Notes: generated from the sequence alone by a model not told the origin. DNA of 34,099 bases from DASTRU01 sp035761045 (GCA_035761045.1 DASTRU010000292.1:1-34099); one strand, 5' to 3'. Positions 7,405-16,126 are shown, numbered from the stretch's first letter. Translations and numbers: made by a program.

Positions 7405-7864
7405 CGTATTTGACCTTGCCTGCGAACACGCGCATCGCTTCGAAGCTTGGTTCTCGTCGGCCGACGCCTACCAAGCCCAGCGTCAACGTGCGTTGATCTC
7501 GTGTCCCGTTTGCGCCAGCTGTCGCGTTGAGCGCATGCCGTCTTCCACACGAGTAAATCTTTCCCGCGTCAGATCAAACGCGTCCTCGCACGACGGCAAA
7601 TCCGTCGATGTCGCGCGAAACCAAGGGGAAATGGTGCCGATGGCCAACGCGGCTTGGCTGCGCGCGGTGCGCGCGTTGTTATCGAGCGCCGACAACGTTG
7701 GTGAACGTTTCGCCGATGAGGTTCGCCGTATTCACGACGGCGAATTGCCTCCGCGCAATATCCGTGGCTTTGTCACTCTCGAAGAAGCGCAATCGTTGCT
7801 GGAAGAGGGCATCGACGTGTTGCCGTTGCCCAATCTTCCGTTCACCGATGGACCGCTGCATTAA
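7400..7864 (+). CDS. DUF1178 family protein
   Basis: A 154-residue protein of the DUF1178 family, widespread in Alpha- and Betaproteobacteria, of unknown function. The N-terminus MIVFDLACEHAHRFE is family-typical and fixes the start at 7400. A CPVCASC cysteine group near residues 35-41 resembles a small zinc ribbon such as that in FmdB-type proteins, although only one side of a full four-cysteine site is present besides Cys8. The C-terminal IRGFVTLEEAQSLLEEGID segment and LPLPNLP ending also match the family. It stands alone between the fdh operon and a convergent operon. The start codon is buried in a perfect hairpin. Confidence 0.85.
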   Translation: MIVFDLACEHAHRFEAWFSSADAYQAQRQRALISCPVCASCRVERMPSSTRVNLSRVRSNASSHDGKSVDVARNQGEMVPMANAAWLRAVRALLSSADNVGERFADEVRRIHDGELPPRNIRGFVTLEEAQSLLEEGIDVLPLPNLPFTDGPLH

Positions 7865-7891
7865 CGAGCGGTCCATCGCGCTCACGCGGGT

Positions 7892-8584
7892 TTAGTGACG
7901 TTGGTATTGCGTCGCGCCGAACAACACATCGCGCGATTTCTCGTCGGTTAAATCCTGGCGCTGTTGCGAGAGTACTTCCACGCCGCGCTTGACCGCCGGC
8001 CGCTCGCCGATCTCTTCAAACCAGCGTTGCACCGACTTGAACTCATCGAGATCAACGCCTTGGTTTTTCCAACTGCGAATCCACGGCCAAATCGCGATAT
8101 CGGCGATCGTGTATTCGCCGCCCGCGATGAAGTGATGCTTGGCGAGTTGTCGGTCCATCACGCCATACAAACGCCGCGCTTCGTTGGTGTAGCGATCAAT
8201 CGCGTATGGCACTTTCTCCGGCGCGTAAATACGAAAGTGATGCGCTTGGCCAAGCATGGGGCCGATGCCGCCCATTTGAAACATCAGCCATTGCAAGGTC
8301 GCGTATTTCTCGCGCGCGTCGTTGGGCAGGAAGCGGCCCGTCTTGCCCGCGAGGTAGATCAATATCGCGCCCGACTCGAACAGCGAGATTGGCTTGCCGT
8401 CGATGCCTTGCGGATCGACGATGGCTGGGATTTTGTTGTTGGGGCTGATCTTGAGGAACTCTGGCTTGAATTGGTCGCCCGCGCCGATGTTCACGGCGTG
8501 AACCATATAAGCGAGCCCGCATTCCTCAAGCATGATGTGCACCTTATGCCCGTTTGGCGTTGCCCAGCTGTAGACGTCGATCAC
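7892..8584 (-). CDS. yfcG: YfcG-like glutathione transferase / disulfide-bond oxidoreductase
   Basis: A 230-residue cytosolic glutathione transferase. The thioredoxin-fold half (about 1-80) has the TPNGHK motif at residues 9-14, with Thr9 and Asn11 where the E. coli Nu-class enzyme YfcG has the residues that contact glutathione. SPNNKIPAIVD and LFESGAILIYLA follow. The helical half includes LQWLMFQMGGIGPMLGQ and YTIADIAIWPW. YfcG reduces disulfides and organic peroxides with glutathione, so the same is likely here. It starts at GTG 8584, which overlaps the TGA of the acyl-CoA dehydrogenase (GTGA), so translation is probably coupled. It is the last gene of a three-gene operon and converges on the DUF1178 gene. 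Confidence 0.9.
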   Translation of the reverse strand: MIDVYSWATPNGHKVHIMLEECGLAYMVHAVNIGAGDQFKPEFLKISPNNKIPAIVDPQGIDGKPISLFESGAILIYLAGKTGRFLPNDAREKYATLQWLMFQMGGIGPMLGQAHHFRIYAPEKVPYAIDRYTNEARRLYGVMDRQLAKHHFIAGGEYTIADIAIWPWIRSWKNQGVDLDEFKSVQRWFEEIGERPAVKRGVEVLSQQRQDLTDEKSRDVLFGATQYQRH

Positions 8585-9801
8585 TTGCTTTCCTCCATAT
8601 GTCGTGCGAGTTCGTGTTTAGCGATAGCGTTGCGATGTACTTCGTCGGGCCCGTCGGCCACGCGCAACCAACGCGCGAGGCTGTAGGCGTAGGCGAGTGG
8701 AAAATCCTCGCAAAAACCCGCCGCGCCGTGGGCTTGAATGGCCCAATCGATGACTTGGCATGCCATGGTAGGCGCAACCACTTTAATCATCGCGATTTCG
8801 TTGCGCGCGGCTTTATTGCCGCTTTGGTCCATTTTCCAGGCGGCGTGCAAGGTTAACCAACGGGCTTGATCAATCAAGCAACGCGACTCGGCGATTCGTT
8901 CTCGCCACACTGATTGATGCGCGAGCTCGCGGCCAAAAGCCACGCGATCGTTAAGACGTATGCACATGAGTTCCAGCGCGCGTTCGGCCACGCCAATCAA
9001 CCGCATGCAGTGATGAACGCGGCCTGGACCCAATCGGCCTTGCGCGATTTCAAATCCACGTCCTTCGCCTAGCAGCAGATGTTCGCGCGGCACGCGCACG
9101 TGATCGAACACCACTTCGGCATGTCCGTGCGGCGCGTCGTCGTATCCAAACGTGGCGAGCGGCCTCACGATGCGCACGCCCGACGTATGACGCGGCACGA
9201 GCACCATGCTGTGTTGCCGATGACGATCGGCTTGCGGATCCGTTTGGCCCATGACGATCAACACCGCGCAACGCGGGTCCATCGCGCCGGTCGTCCACCA
9301 TTTACGGCCGTTGATGATGTATTCATCGCCGTCGCGTTGAATCGAGCACGCGATATTGGTCGCGTCCGATGAGGCCACGTCTGGCTCGGTCATCGCGAAG
9401 GCGCTGCGAATTTCCCCAGCCAACAAGGGCTCGAGCCAGCGACGTTTTTGTTCATCGCTGCCATACAGCAACAAGGTTTCCATGTTGCCGGTATCGGGCG
9501 CATTGCAATTAAAGACTTCCGCCGACCAGGGCACGCGCCCCATGAGTTCGGCTAGCGGCGCGTAATCGGTATTGCTCAAACCACCATGCGCGGCGGGAAG
9601 AAACAAGTTCCACAATCCCATCGCGCGCGCTTCGTGTTTGAGCGTTTCCATCCATTCGAGTGGCGCCCAACGTTGGCCCACGAGAGTGTTGGCGCGTAGG
9701 TCTTCGGCGTAGCGGCGCTCGTAAGGCACGACATGCGTGTGCATGAACGCGCGTAGGCGCTGTTGTAGCTCAACGCTGCGGCTGGAATGAGTGAAGTCCA
9801 T
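8581..9801 (-). CDS. Acyl-CoA dehydrogenase, ACAD10/ACAD11-LvaC-like
   Basis: A 406-residue FAD flavoprotein of the acyl-CoA dehydrogenase family. Visible blocks are the N-terminal helical domain with GLWNLFLPAAHGG, the substrate/FAD beta domain (AFAMTEPDVASSDATN, INGRKWWTTGAM) and the C-terminal helical domain (GRVHHCMRLIG, QAHGAAGFCEDFPLA, VADGPDEVHRN). The ATG at 9801 shares a base with the TAA of the upstream kinase gene (TAATG); the longer frame from 9837 would overlap the kinase. A kinase followed directly by such a dehydrogenase is the separated form of mammalian ACAD10/ACAD11 and of LvaA/LvaC in Pseudomonas levulinate breakdown. There, phosphorylation of a 4-hydroxyacyl-CoA precedes conversion to an enoyl product. 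The natural substrate here is not known. Confidence 0.92.
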   Translation of the reverse strand: MDFTHSSRSVELQQRLRAFMHTHVVPYERRYAEDLRANTLVGQRWAPLEWMETLKHEARAMGLWNLFLPAAHGGLSNTDYAPLAELMGRVPWSAEVFNCNAPDTGNMETLLLYGSDEQKRRWLEPLLAGEIRSAFAMTEPDVASSDATNIACSIQRDGDEYIINGRKWWTTGAMDPRCAVLIVMGQTDPQADRHRQHSMVLVPRHTSGVRIVRPLATFGYDDAPHGHAEVVFDHVRVPREHLLLGEGRGFEIAQGRLGPGRVHHCMRLIGVAERALELMCIRLNDRVAFGRELAHQSVWRERIAESRCLIDQARWLTLHAAWKMDQSGNKAARNEIAMIKVVAPTMACQVIDWAIQAHGAAGFCEDFPLAYAYSLARWLRVADGPDEVHRNAIAKHELARHMEESK

Positions 9802-10850
9802 TATCGATCTCGACCGATTCGGCACGCGAACGACCATGCGAGATCCGCGAGCGGCTTGGCTTGCGCGCCCACGTCGCGAGCTTGCGCGGAGCTTGCCGAC
9901 CCTTGCTCCGCGCGTTTGGCGACGCCTTGCAAGATGGCCGCGATACGAAAGAGGTTATAGGCCAAATAAAACTCCCACGGCCCGGCCGGCGTGAAACCGG
10001 TGGAGCGCGCGTAACGCTCGATGAAGTCGTGTTCTCGTGGAATGCCAAGTGCCGCGATATCCGCACCCGCCATGCCGCGAAAGATCCCGGGCGGAATGTG
10101 CCATGCCATGCAGTAGTAACTCAGATCGGCGATTGGATGACCCAAGGTGGACAACTCCCAATCCAATACCGCCAGCACGCGCGGTTCAGTCGGATGCCAT
10201 AAGAGGTTGTCGAGCCGGAAATCGCCATGCACGAGGGTGGTGGGTTCGCGAGGCTCGCGAGGGATATGCCGGGGAAGCCATTCGATTAATCGGTGCATCG
10301 CATCGATGGGCTGCGTTTCGCTTGCTTTGTATTGGCGGCTCCACCGCGCGATTTGCCGTTCGAAGTAATTGCCGGGCTTGCCAAAGTCGGTCAGGCCCAC
10401 CGCATTTACGTCCACGCGGTGCAGGGCACTTAGTACATGGCCGATTTGCGCGTAATGCGCTGCCCGTTGCGCGGGCGACATGCCGGGTAAGGCCGGGTCC
10501 CACAAGGTGCGCCCTTCGACATACTCCATAAGATAGAAGGCGACGCCGATCACGGATTCGTCCTCGCACAACGCAAGCATGCGCGGCACTGGCACATCGG
10601 TCGAGGCAAGCGCGGTCATGACGCGATACTCGCGTTCGATGGCGTGCGCGGATGGCAAAAGATGCCGCGCGGGGGCGGGCTTCGTGCGCATCGCGATCGA
10701 GCGTTCGCCCCAGTCAAGCCGAAACGTCGGGTTTGATTGACCAAACGGCAGTCGATCGATCGCCAGTTCACCGTCGGACTTGCCCAAGTGATTTGTGAGA
10801 TAAGAGGCAAGCGCGTCGGTGTCGAAATGACAACGCGGATCGGACGGCAT
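9801..10850 (-). CDS. APH-family kinase, LvaA/ACAD10-like (putative hydroxyacyl-CoA kinase)
   Basis: A 349-residue phosphotransferase of the aminoglycoside phosphotransferase fold. The catalytic loop reads VHGDFRLDNLLW (HGD 208-210, Asn215) and the metal-binding motif LDWELSTLGHP follows (Asp230). The N-terminal lobe has a FGQSNPTFRL glycine-rich loop near residue 36 and MRTKP near 54 for ATP. These features match the kinase domain fused to acyl-CoA dehydrogenase in ACAD10/ACAD11 and the stand-alone LvaA, rather than antibiotic-resistance enzymes. It is the first gene of the operon and its stop overlaps the dehydrogenase start. No strong ribosome site is visible before the ATG. A role in antibiotic resistance is unlikely given the neighbours. 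Confidence 0.88.
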   Translation of the reverse strand: MPSDPRCHFDTDALASYLTNHLGKSDGELAIDRLPFGQSNPTFRLDWGERSIAMRTKPAPARHLLPSAHAIEREYRVMTALASTDVPVPRMLALCEDESVIGVAFYLMEYVEGRTLWDPALPGMSPAQRAAHYAQIGHVLSALHRVDVNAVGLTDFGKPGNYFERQIARWSRQYKASETQPIDAMHRLIEWLPRHIPREPREPTTLVHGDFRLDNLLWHPTEPRVLAVLDWELSTLGHPIADLSYYCMAWHIPPGIFRGMAGADIAALGIPREHDFIERYARSTGFTPAGPWEFYLAYNLFRIAAILQGVAKRAEQGSASSAQARDVGAQAKPLADLAWSFACRIGRDR

Positions 10851-11057
10851 GGCTTAAGCGTGTGTGGCGGTTCTTCTCGAGGCGTCGTTTGTCACGACAG
10901 CGGTGCGCAATATCGAGGGGGCGTGCGAAAAGTCGCTCGTCTAAAAACCCCGCGTTTGAAGGCTTTCAACCTTCGATTACCATCTCGACCACTAAACTTA
11001 ACTAGAAGAAAAGCCGGGTGGTTCGTCATCTTTGGGGCACCGGCTCAAGGCACTGTC

Positions 11058-13238
11058 GTGCCGATTCATGGAATCCTGCAATTGAACACTTCGCCTGTGT
11101 TGTCGTTCAAAACGCTGATTGCGCTCGCCGTTGGCGCCGCATTTCAGATCTCAACTAGCGTCGCTCATGCCATCGGTTTAGGGCAGGCGGAGCTTAAGTC
11201 CGGGCTCGGTCAACCGTTGCGGTTGGCGGTGCCGGTACGGCTTTCCGACGGCGAAACGCTAACGTCGACGTGCGTGTCGGTCCTGCCGCACACCGGTGGC
11301 GACGGCGTTCCGCCGCTCATGGGCGCGCGCACGGCGGTCGAACGCGGCGCGGATGGAACCACCGTGGTGGTGACCACCCGTCAAGCGCAGTACGAACCGA
11401 TCATTCGCGTCGCGCTGCAAGTGGGTTGCCAAGACGTGGTGACCCGTGAATTCGTCTTCCTGCTCGATCCACCCGTCGTGCCCACGCTTACGGTGGCGTC
11501 CGGCTCCGCCGAGGAGCGAGCGTCGAATACGCCGCGTGCCGCGAGAGCGACGACGAACGAGAGTGCTCCAACCGTTATCGGCGGTGTTCCAGCCGACGTG
11601 GACTCACTTGCGGCGAAGCCTCAAGCGCCGGCTCCCGTGGCGCGGGCGCCGCGTCCAGCGAAGCCGCGTCCAGCGGCGATAGCGCCGGTAGCCAAAGCGC
11701 CGATTGCCAAGGCACCGGTCGTTGTGCCTGCCCCGGCGACAACTGAAAACGCCGCGCCGAGCGCCACGACGCAAACGACTCCAGTGCGCGAAGCGGGCGA
11801 CCGCATGAAGGTGGTCGAGCCTGGCAGCGGCAGCACGGCGTTTCGCATGGACGCCAAGCTTGGTCCGCCCGCCGAGTTGACGCCCGACACCGCGGCTGTA
11901 CTAAAGGACGAACAAGCACGTGTTCGCGCGATGCTGCTCGACCAAGAAGCCAGCGCCACCGCGCGCGAGGCGCAGTTGACCGAGCAATTGACCAACCTCG
12001 GCGCCGAAATTCAAGTACTCAAGCAGCAATTGGCGACCGAAACCGCGCGCGCTCAAGGTGCCGACAAGCACGCGTTGCCGAGTTGGTGGGTGTATGTGAT
12101 TGCGTCGCTCGCCGCAGCGCTTGCCATGGCGGTGTCGTATCTCGTCGTGCAGCGTCGTCGGATGAAACGCATTTTGGCGTCCGCGCCGTGGTGGGTAGAC
12201 ACGAAATTGCGCGCCGACGTCGCGGGCGGCGAAGTCGTTCATACCGATGCGCACGACGCCACTCACCGCGAACCATCGCTGCCGACCGCTAATACGCCTA
12301 CCACGGCCGCGTCCACTAAGCCCGCGGGCACGGCGCCATCGCGTTCGTCATTGGCGGGGTTGGAAGTGCAATTTCCCGATCGATTGCAAGATTCCACGAT
12401 CGAGGTCGAGGAATTAGGCGCCACGCAAGCGCTGCATCTACTGCGCGCGCGTGAGCAGCGCAGAACGATTCCCGATGTGTCGCAAGTCGTCGCGGCACCG
12501 GCGGAGACTCCCGCGCCCGCGCCGGTGATCGCGCAACCCCAACTCTCGCAAGTTGATTTCGATTTAGGCGCGCAGCCATTGACCGTCGCGCCGCAAGAGG
12601 TCGAGATACCGGCGGTTCCCGCTGCCTCCGCGAAGGAAAACAAGTCGTTCATCGCCGACATGCCGTTCATGTCGCTCGATCTGGACCTTGAAAATCCCGC
12701 GCCGGAAAGCACCGTCGCACCCGCGCCATCGGCGCCGTCGTGGTTGAGCGGCTTGGAAACCGGCATGTCGTGGACGGAGGCCAAGCAGGCGCAAGCGTGG
12801 CTGCGCGAGGTGGCCGATGCGATCGAACAAGCGGAGGCGTATTTGTCCGCCGGGCAGTTCGAGACGGCCGCAAGCGTGCTGCGCAAATTAATCGAGTCAC
12901 GGGACGCGGTACCCGTCGCACCGTGGCTGTTGTTGTTGTCGATTTATCGGCGCGGCGAGCAGCGCGACGCGTACGACTTACTCGCGAGCAAGTTTCACGA
13001 GCGGTACGGCCGCGCCGCGCCGATGTGGAGTCACTCGGCGCTGCCGCTTGCCGAACCCGGTTTGGATTCCGAGCCGGATTTATTGCAAGCCATTTGGGCG
13101 AAGTGGGGTTCGCCGGACTCGATGGCCTTGCTCGCCCGCTTGCTGTACGACACCACGACGGCGGACGAGCGTTTCCTCAACTTCGCTTTGCAGCGCGATT
13201 TGCTCAACTTCGTGAAGATTTGTCCGCTCGAATCCTAA
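11058..13238 (+). CDS. fimV: FimV-like inner-membrane protein
   Basis: A 726-residue protein of the FimV family, linked in Pseudomonas and Neisseria to type IV pilus assembly and polar organisation. A signal segment ends near residue 38 (VAHA), followed by the FimV N-terminal domain (LGQAELKSGLGQPLRLAVPV). An Ala/Pro/Lys linker follows, then a coiled coil (about 275-335), one membrane span (about 342-364, then a basic RRRMKR stop) and an acidic Pro/Ala-rich cytoplasmic stretch. The end is a helical TPR-like region near 573-660. I see no LysM motif, which many FimV proteins carry after the first domain. I prefer GTG 11058 because AAGG at 11047-11050 precedes it; GTG 11097 is an alternative. 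The open frame reaches back to 10737 but would overlap the divergent kinase gene. No pilus genes are adjacent. Confidence 0.82.
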   Translation: MPIHGILQLNTSPVLSFKTLIALAVGAAFQISTSVAHAIGLGQAELKSGLGQPLRLAVPVRLSDGETLTSTCVSVLPHTGGDGVPPLMGARTAVERGADGTTVVVTTRQAQYEPIIRVALQVGCQDVVTREFVFLLDPPVVPTLTVASGSAEERASNTPRAARATTNESAPTVIGGVPADVDSLAAKPQAPAPVARAPRPAKPRPAAIAPVAKAPIAKAPVVVPAPATTENAAPSATTQTTPVREAGDRMKVVEPGSGSTAFRMDAKLGPPAELTPDTAAVLKDEQARVRAMLLDQEASATAREAQLTEQLTNLGAEIQVLKQQLATETARAQGADKHALPSWWVYVIASLAAALAMAVSYLVVQRRRMKRILASAPWWVDTKLRADVAGGEVVHTDAHDATHREPSLPTANTPTTAASTKPAGTAPSRSSLAGLEVQFPDRLQDSTIEVEELGATQALHLLRAREQRRTIPDVSQVVAAPAETPAPAPVIAQPQLSQVDFDLGAQPLTVAPQEVEIPAVPAASAKENKSFIADMPFMSLDLDLENPAPESTVAPAPSAPSWLSGLETGMSWTEAKQAQAWLREVADAIEQAEAYLSAGQFETAASVLRKLIESRDAVPVAPWLLLLSIYRRGEQRDAYDLLASKFHERYGRAAPMWSHSALPLAEPGLDSEPDLLQAIWAKWGSPDSMALLARLLYDTTTADERFLNFALQRDLLNFVKICPLES

Positions 13239-13241
13239 GCA

Positions 13242-13880
13242 TCAACGTTTTTGCACAAACGGCTCAAGCGCGGGCCATACGTTATCGAGAAGTTTGGACT
13301 GCGCTTGTTCATTCGGATGAATGCGATCCGCCTGAAAGAAGTTAAGGTCTTGCGCCACGCCTTCGAGTAGGAACGGCACCGACGTGGCCGACGCTTCCTT
13401 GGCGATCTGCCCGAAAGACGCGTGGAACTCCTCGGCGTATTGACGTCCAAAGTTCGGCGGAATCCGCATTCCAACGATGACCGCGCGCGCCTTGGCTTGC
13501 CGCGTCATGTCGAGCATGGCCGACAGGTTTTCGCGCATCTTGGAAAGCGGCAAGCCGCGCAACGCATCGTTGGCGCCGAGTTCGATGATCACCAACGAAG
13601 GTTTGTGTTTATCTAGCAAGGCTTGAAGGCGTGAACGACCGCCGCTCGTCGTTTCGCCGCTGACGCTGGCATTGACGACCCGCCAGTTCAGCTTGCGTTG
13701 CGCTAACCGTTCCTTGAGTAAGGCCACCCAGCCCGAATCGCGGCGGATGCCATACTCGGCCGACAAACTATCTCCCATGACCAGCATGACCGGACCCGAT
13801 CCCGCCCCGTCTTCCGCCTTCGCCGCGACCGGCACCGTCGCGAGCGCGACACTCAACGCCACGCCCGCCGCCCACGCCAT
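13242..13880 (-). CDS. tesA: TesA-type GDSL arylesterase / lysophospholipase
   Basis: A secreted SGNH hydrolase of the TesA family, which cleaves acyl esters, thioesters and lysophospholipids in the periplasm. Block I MLVMGDSLSAEYG has the nucleophilic serine, NASVSGETTSGG supplies the block II glycine, GANDALRG gives the block III asparagine, and DRIHPN provides the catalytic Asp and His. From ATG 13880 the protein has 212 residues with signal peptide MAWAAGVALSVALATVPVAAKA, but this lacks the usual basic residue. A TTG 18 codons upstream would add basic residues and overlap ybbA. The frame is open to 14018. It is convergent with fimV (3 bp apart) and divergent from ybbA, a common arrangement in proteobacteria. 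Confidence 0.9.
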   Translation of the reverse strand: MAWAAGVALSVALATVPVAAKAEDGAGSGPVMLVMGDSLSAEYGIRRDSGWVALLKERLAQRKLNWRVVNASVSGETTSGGRSRLQALLDKHKPSLVIIELGANDALRGLPLSKMRENLSAMLDMTRQAKARAVIVGMRIPPNFGRQYAEEFHASFGQIAKEASATSVPFLLEGVAQDLNFFQADRIHPNEQAQSKLLDNVWPALEPFVQKR

Positions 13881-14568
13881 GGCGACGCGAGCGACGCCAC
13901 GCCATCCGGCGATCGAGGTGGCGAACTTGCGCAAGGACGTGCGCGATGCGACGGGTACGTTAACGATTTTGCATGACGTGAGTTTCACGATTGCGGCGGG
14001 CGAGACGGTTGCGATCATTGGAGCGTCGGGTTCGGGTAAGTCAACGTTGTTGGGATTGTTGGCGGGCCTGGATGTTCCAAGCGCCGGTACGGTGCGACTC
14101 GATGGCCGCGAGATTTTTACCTACGACGAGGACGAACGAGCGCGGCTTCGCGCCGAGTTGCTCGGTTTTGTATTCCAGTCGTTTCAACTATTGCCGCATT
14201 TGACCGCGCTTGAAAACGTCATGTTGCCGTTGGAGTTGCGCGGCTTAAGCGATGTTGAATCACGCGCGAAGGACATGCTTGCGCAAGTGGGTCTTGCCGC
14301 GCGGTTCGAACATTACCCGCGCACGCTATCGGGCGGTGAACAACAACGCGTCGCCTTGGCCCGCGCTTTTGTCACCGAGCCGCCGTTGTTGTTCGCCGAC
14401 GAGCCCACCGGCAGCTTGGATGCGGCGACTGGAGTCGCCGTCATGGACTTGATGTTCCGCTTGAATCGCGATCGGGGCTCGACGCTCGTGCTCGTCACGC
14501 ACGACCCCGGCGTGGCCGAGCGTTGTTCAAGGCGCTTGTCGATCGCGGCGGGGCGGCTTGTCGCTTAA
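13879..14568 (+). CDS. ybbA: ABC transporter ATP-binding protein, YbbA-like
   Basis: A 229-residue ATPase of the LolD/YbbA/MacB group. Motifs are Walker A GASGSGKST, Q-loop FVFQSFQLLPHLTALENV, signature LSGGEQQRVALARA, Walker B LLFADEPTGSLD and the switch histidine in LVTHD. The conserved region begins at IEVANLRKDV, so ATG 13879 is the closest start. It overlaps the tesA start on the other strand and has no visible ribosome site. Frames upstream to 13672 run antisense to tesA. The permease partner YbbP is not next to it; the following gene is on the opposite strand, and the two stop codons overlap as TTAA (14565-14568). YbbA is often found divergent from tesA, and its transport substrate is not established. 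Confidence 0.9.
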   Translation: MATRATPRHPAIEVANLRKDVRDATGTLTILHDVSFTIAAGETVAIIGASGSGKSTLLGLLAGLDVPSAGTVRLDGREIFTYDEDERARLRAELLGFVFQSFQLLPHLTALENVMLPLELRGLSDVESRAKDMLAQVGLAARFEHYPRTLSGGEQQRVALARAFVTEPPLLFADEPTGSLDAATGVAVMDLMFRLNRDRGSTLVLVTHDPGVAERCSRRLSIAAGRLVA

Positions 14569-16106
14569 TCGCTCAACACGCCGTTTGAATATTGTTGGGC
14601 GAGTCGATTCAAGCAACGACGTACCTCGGGCATGAGTTCGCCGGCGGCCAGTCCAATTGGGCCGACGCCGCTGGCCACCAATGCATCGGCCGCGCTTCCA
14701 TGCAGCCATACGGCCGCGCGCAATGCGTGCGCGGCTGGCGCCACGGCGAGCAGGGCGCCCGCTATTCCGGCCAGCACGTCGCCGGTCCCCCCCGTGGCTA
14801 GCGCGGGATTTCCCGTCGGGTTAATGGCATAACGTCCATCGGTGCTTGCGATCACGGTGCCGGCGCCTTTTAGCGCGACGTCGGTGGACGTGGCGGCCGC
14901 TAGCCGCAATGCATGCGCGATACGGTCGGCTTGAACTAAATGAGCTTCGGTTTCGAGTAAACGCGCGGCTTCCAGCGGATGCGGCGTGAGTAGCGTTCGT
15001 TGGCCTCGCCCCGCGCGGCGTTTCAGCGCGGTGTGCAACGAGGTGTCGTGAGCCAGCAGATTCAGCGCATCGGCATCCAATACCGCGGCCGATGAATGAT
15101 TAAGCACGCGGTCGAGTAAGGCACGCGCGGCGGCGGTATGACCAAGTCCCGGGCCAATCACGATCGGTCCGGTTTCGATCATCGATGATGCGAGGCTTTG
15201 AGCATCGCGCAACATCAGTTCGGGGTGCATGACGTCATACGCGGGCAAGGTGGCCAAGGTGGCCAACACGACACGACCCGCGCCGCTTAGCAATGCCGCG
15301 CGCGCGGCCAGCACCGCCGCGCCCGCCATGCCGGTATCGCCGCCAATGATGGTGACGACGCCGAAGCGGCCCTTATGCGAATCGAGATCGCGCCGCAACC
15401 AACGACCAACGAACCCGATGGGAGAAAGCAACTCGCCGTGCGTGCATTCCTCGCGAAGCTCGGCCTCGCACCCCAATGCGTCGCATTTGACCTCGCCGAC
15501 GTAATCCAACGCGCGTCCGGTATGCAAGCCCGGTTTATCGGCGATGAAGGTTAATGTTGTATGGGCGCGAATCGCGGTGCCTTGCGATCCGCCAACGATC
15601 GCGCCGGTATCGGCATCGATGCCGCTTGGGATGTCAATCGCGACGATGGGCGCGTTGCATGCGTTCGCGGCTTCGACCAGAACGCGCGCCGCGTCGTCGA
15701 TGGGCCGTGCCAAGCCGATGCCAAACAATCCATCGATCACGCATGCCGGCCGAAGATGCGTGGGCCATGCGCGATGCATCGGAATCGCCGCGTCCACGCA
15801 TCGTTGATAGGCCAAGCGCGCTTCGTCCGAATACGGTGGCGTGTCGTTCAAACGAACGATTTCCACATGCCGATAGGCCTCGCATAAATACGCCGCCGCT
15901 TCAAATGCATCGCCGCCATTGTTGCCGGGGCCCGCTAATACAAGGAATGGTCCCTCGTTCATCGCGAGCGCTTGTTTCGCCACCGCGCGCCCGGCCCGTT
16001 GCATCAATGTGTAGTGGCCTAGGCGTTGCATCGCGCGCTGTTCAATCGATCGAACCCGCGCGACTGAATGCAATGGATTAGGCATGGCCATCGTAAGGTT
16101 AAACAT
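14565..16106 (-). CDS. nnr: Bifunctional NAD(P)H-hydrate epimerase / ADP-dependent NAD(P)H-hydrate dehydratase
   Basis: A 513-residue metabolite-repair enzyme that converts damaged hydrated NADH and NADPH back to the active cofactors. The N-terminal YjeF epimerase half has LVLAGPGNNGGDAFEAA, VIDGLFGIGLARP and VAIDIPSGIDADTG. The C-terminal ribokinase-like dehydratase half has IIGGDTGMAGAAVLAARAAL, VIGPGLGHT, LDADALNLL, LTPHPLEAARLL and NPALATGGTGDVLAG. The family usually shows GNPGMATGGTGDV at the last motif, so this is a mild variant. I chose ATG 16106 because GAAGG lies eight bases upstream; ATG 16085 (MPNPLHS) also fits family starts. It is convergent with ybbA and divergent from the 867-aa orphan. 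Confidence 0.93.
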   Translation of the reverse strand: MFNLTMAMPNPLHSVARVRSIEQRAMQRLGHYTLMQRAGRAVAKQALAMNEGPFLVLAGPGNNGGDAFEAAAYLCEAYRHVEIVRLNDTPPYSDEARLAYQRCVDAAIPMHRAWPTHLRPACVIDGLFGIGLARPIDDAARVLVEAANACNAPIVAIDIPSGIDADTGAIVGGSQGTAIRAHTTLTFIADKPGLHTGRALDYVGEVKCDALGCEAELREECTHGELLSPIGFVGRWLRRDLDSHKGRFGVVTIIGGDTGMAGAAVLAARAALLSGAGRVVLATLATLPAYDVMHPELMLRDAQSLASSMIETGPIVIGPGLGHTAAARALLDRVLNHSSAAVLDADALNLLAHDTSLHTALKRRAGRGQRTLLTPHPLEAARLLETEAHLVQADRIAHALRLAAATSTDVALKGAGTVIASTDGRYAINPTGNPALATGGTGDVLAGIAGALLAVAPAAHALRAAVWLHGSAADALVASGVGPIGLAAGELMPEVRRCLNRLAQQYSNGVLSD

Positions 16107-16126
16107 CGCGTAAGCCTTCGTATAAT
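16098..16126 (+). promoter_or_regulatory. Candidate sigma-70 promoter for the 867-aa orphan gene
   Basis: TATAAT, a perfect -10 box, lies at 16121-16126. A weak -35 match GTTAAA lies at 16098-16103, 17 bp away. A start near 16133 would give an untranslated leader of roughly 180 bases before GTG 16315. The site overlaps the 5' end of the divergent nnr gene. The call rests on the -10 box and spacing only. Confidence 0.5.

Noticed and set aside
7964..8686. 240-aa plus-strand frame opposite the YfcG-like gene
   Set aside because: The minus-strand product matches a known family over its whole length, so the plus frame is a shadow.
9801..10850. Aminoglycoside-resistance phosphotransferase
   Set aside because: The APH fold is present, but its overlap with an acyl-CoA dehydrogenase gene and LvaA/ACAD10-type motifs point to acyl-CoA metabolism.
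14565..14568. Overlapping convergent stop codons of ybbA and nnr (TTAA)
   Set aside because: A tidy arrangement but common in compact genomes and with no likely function.
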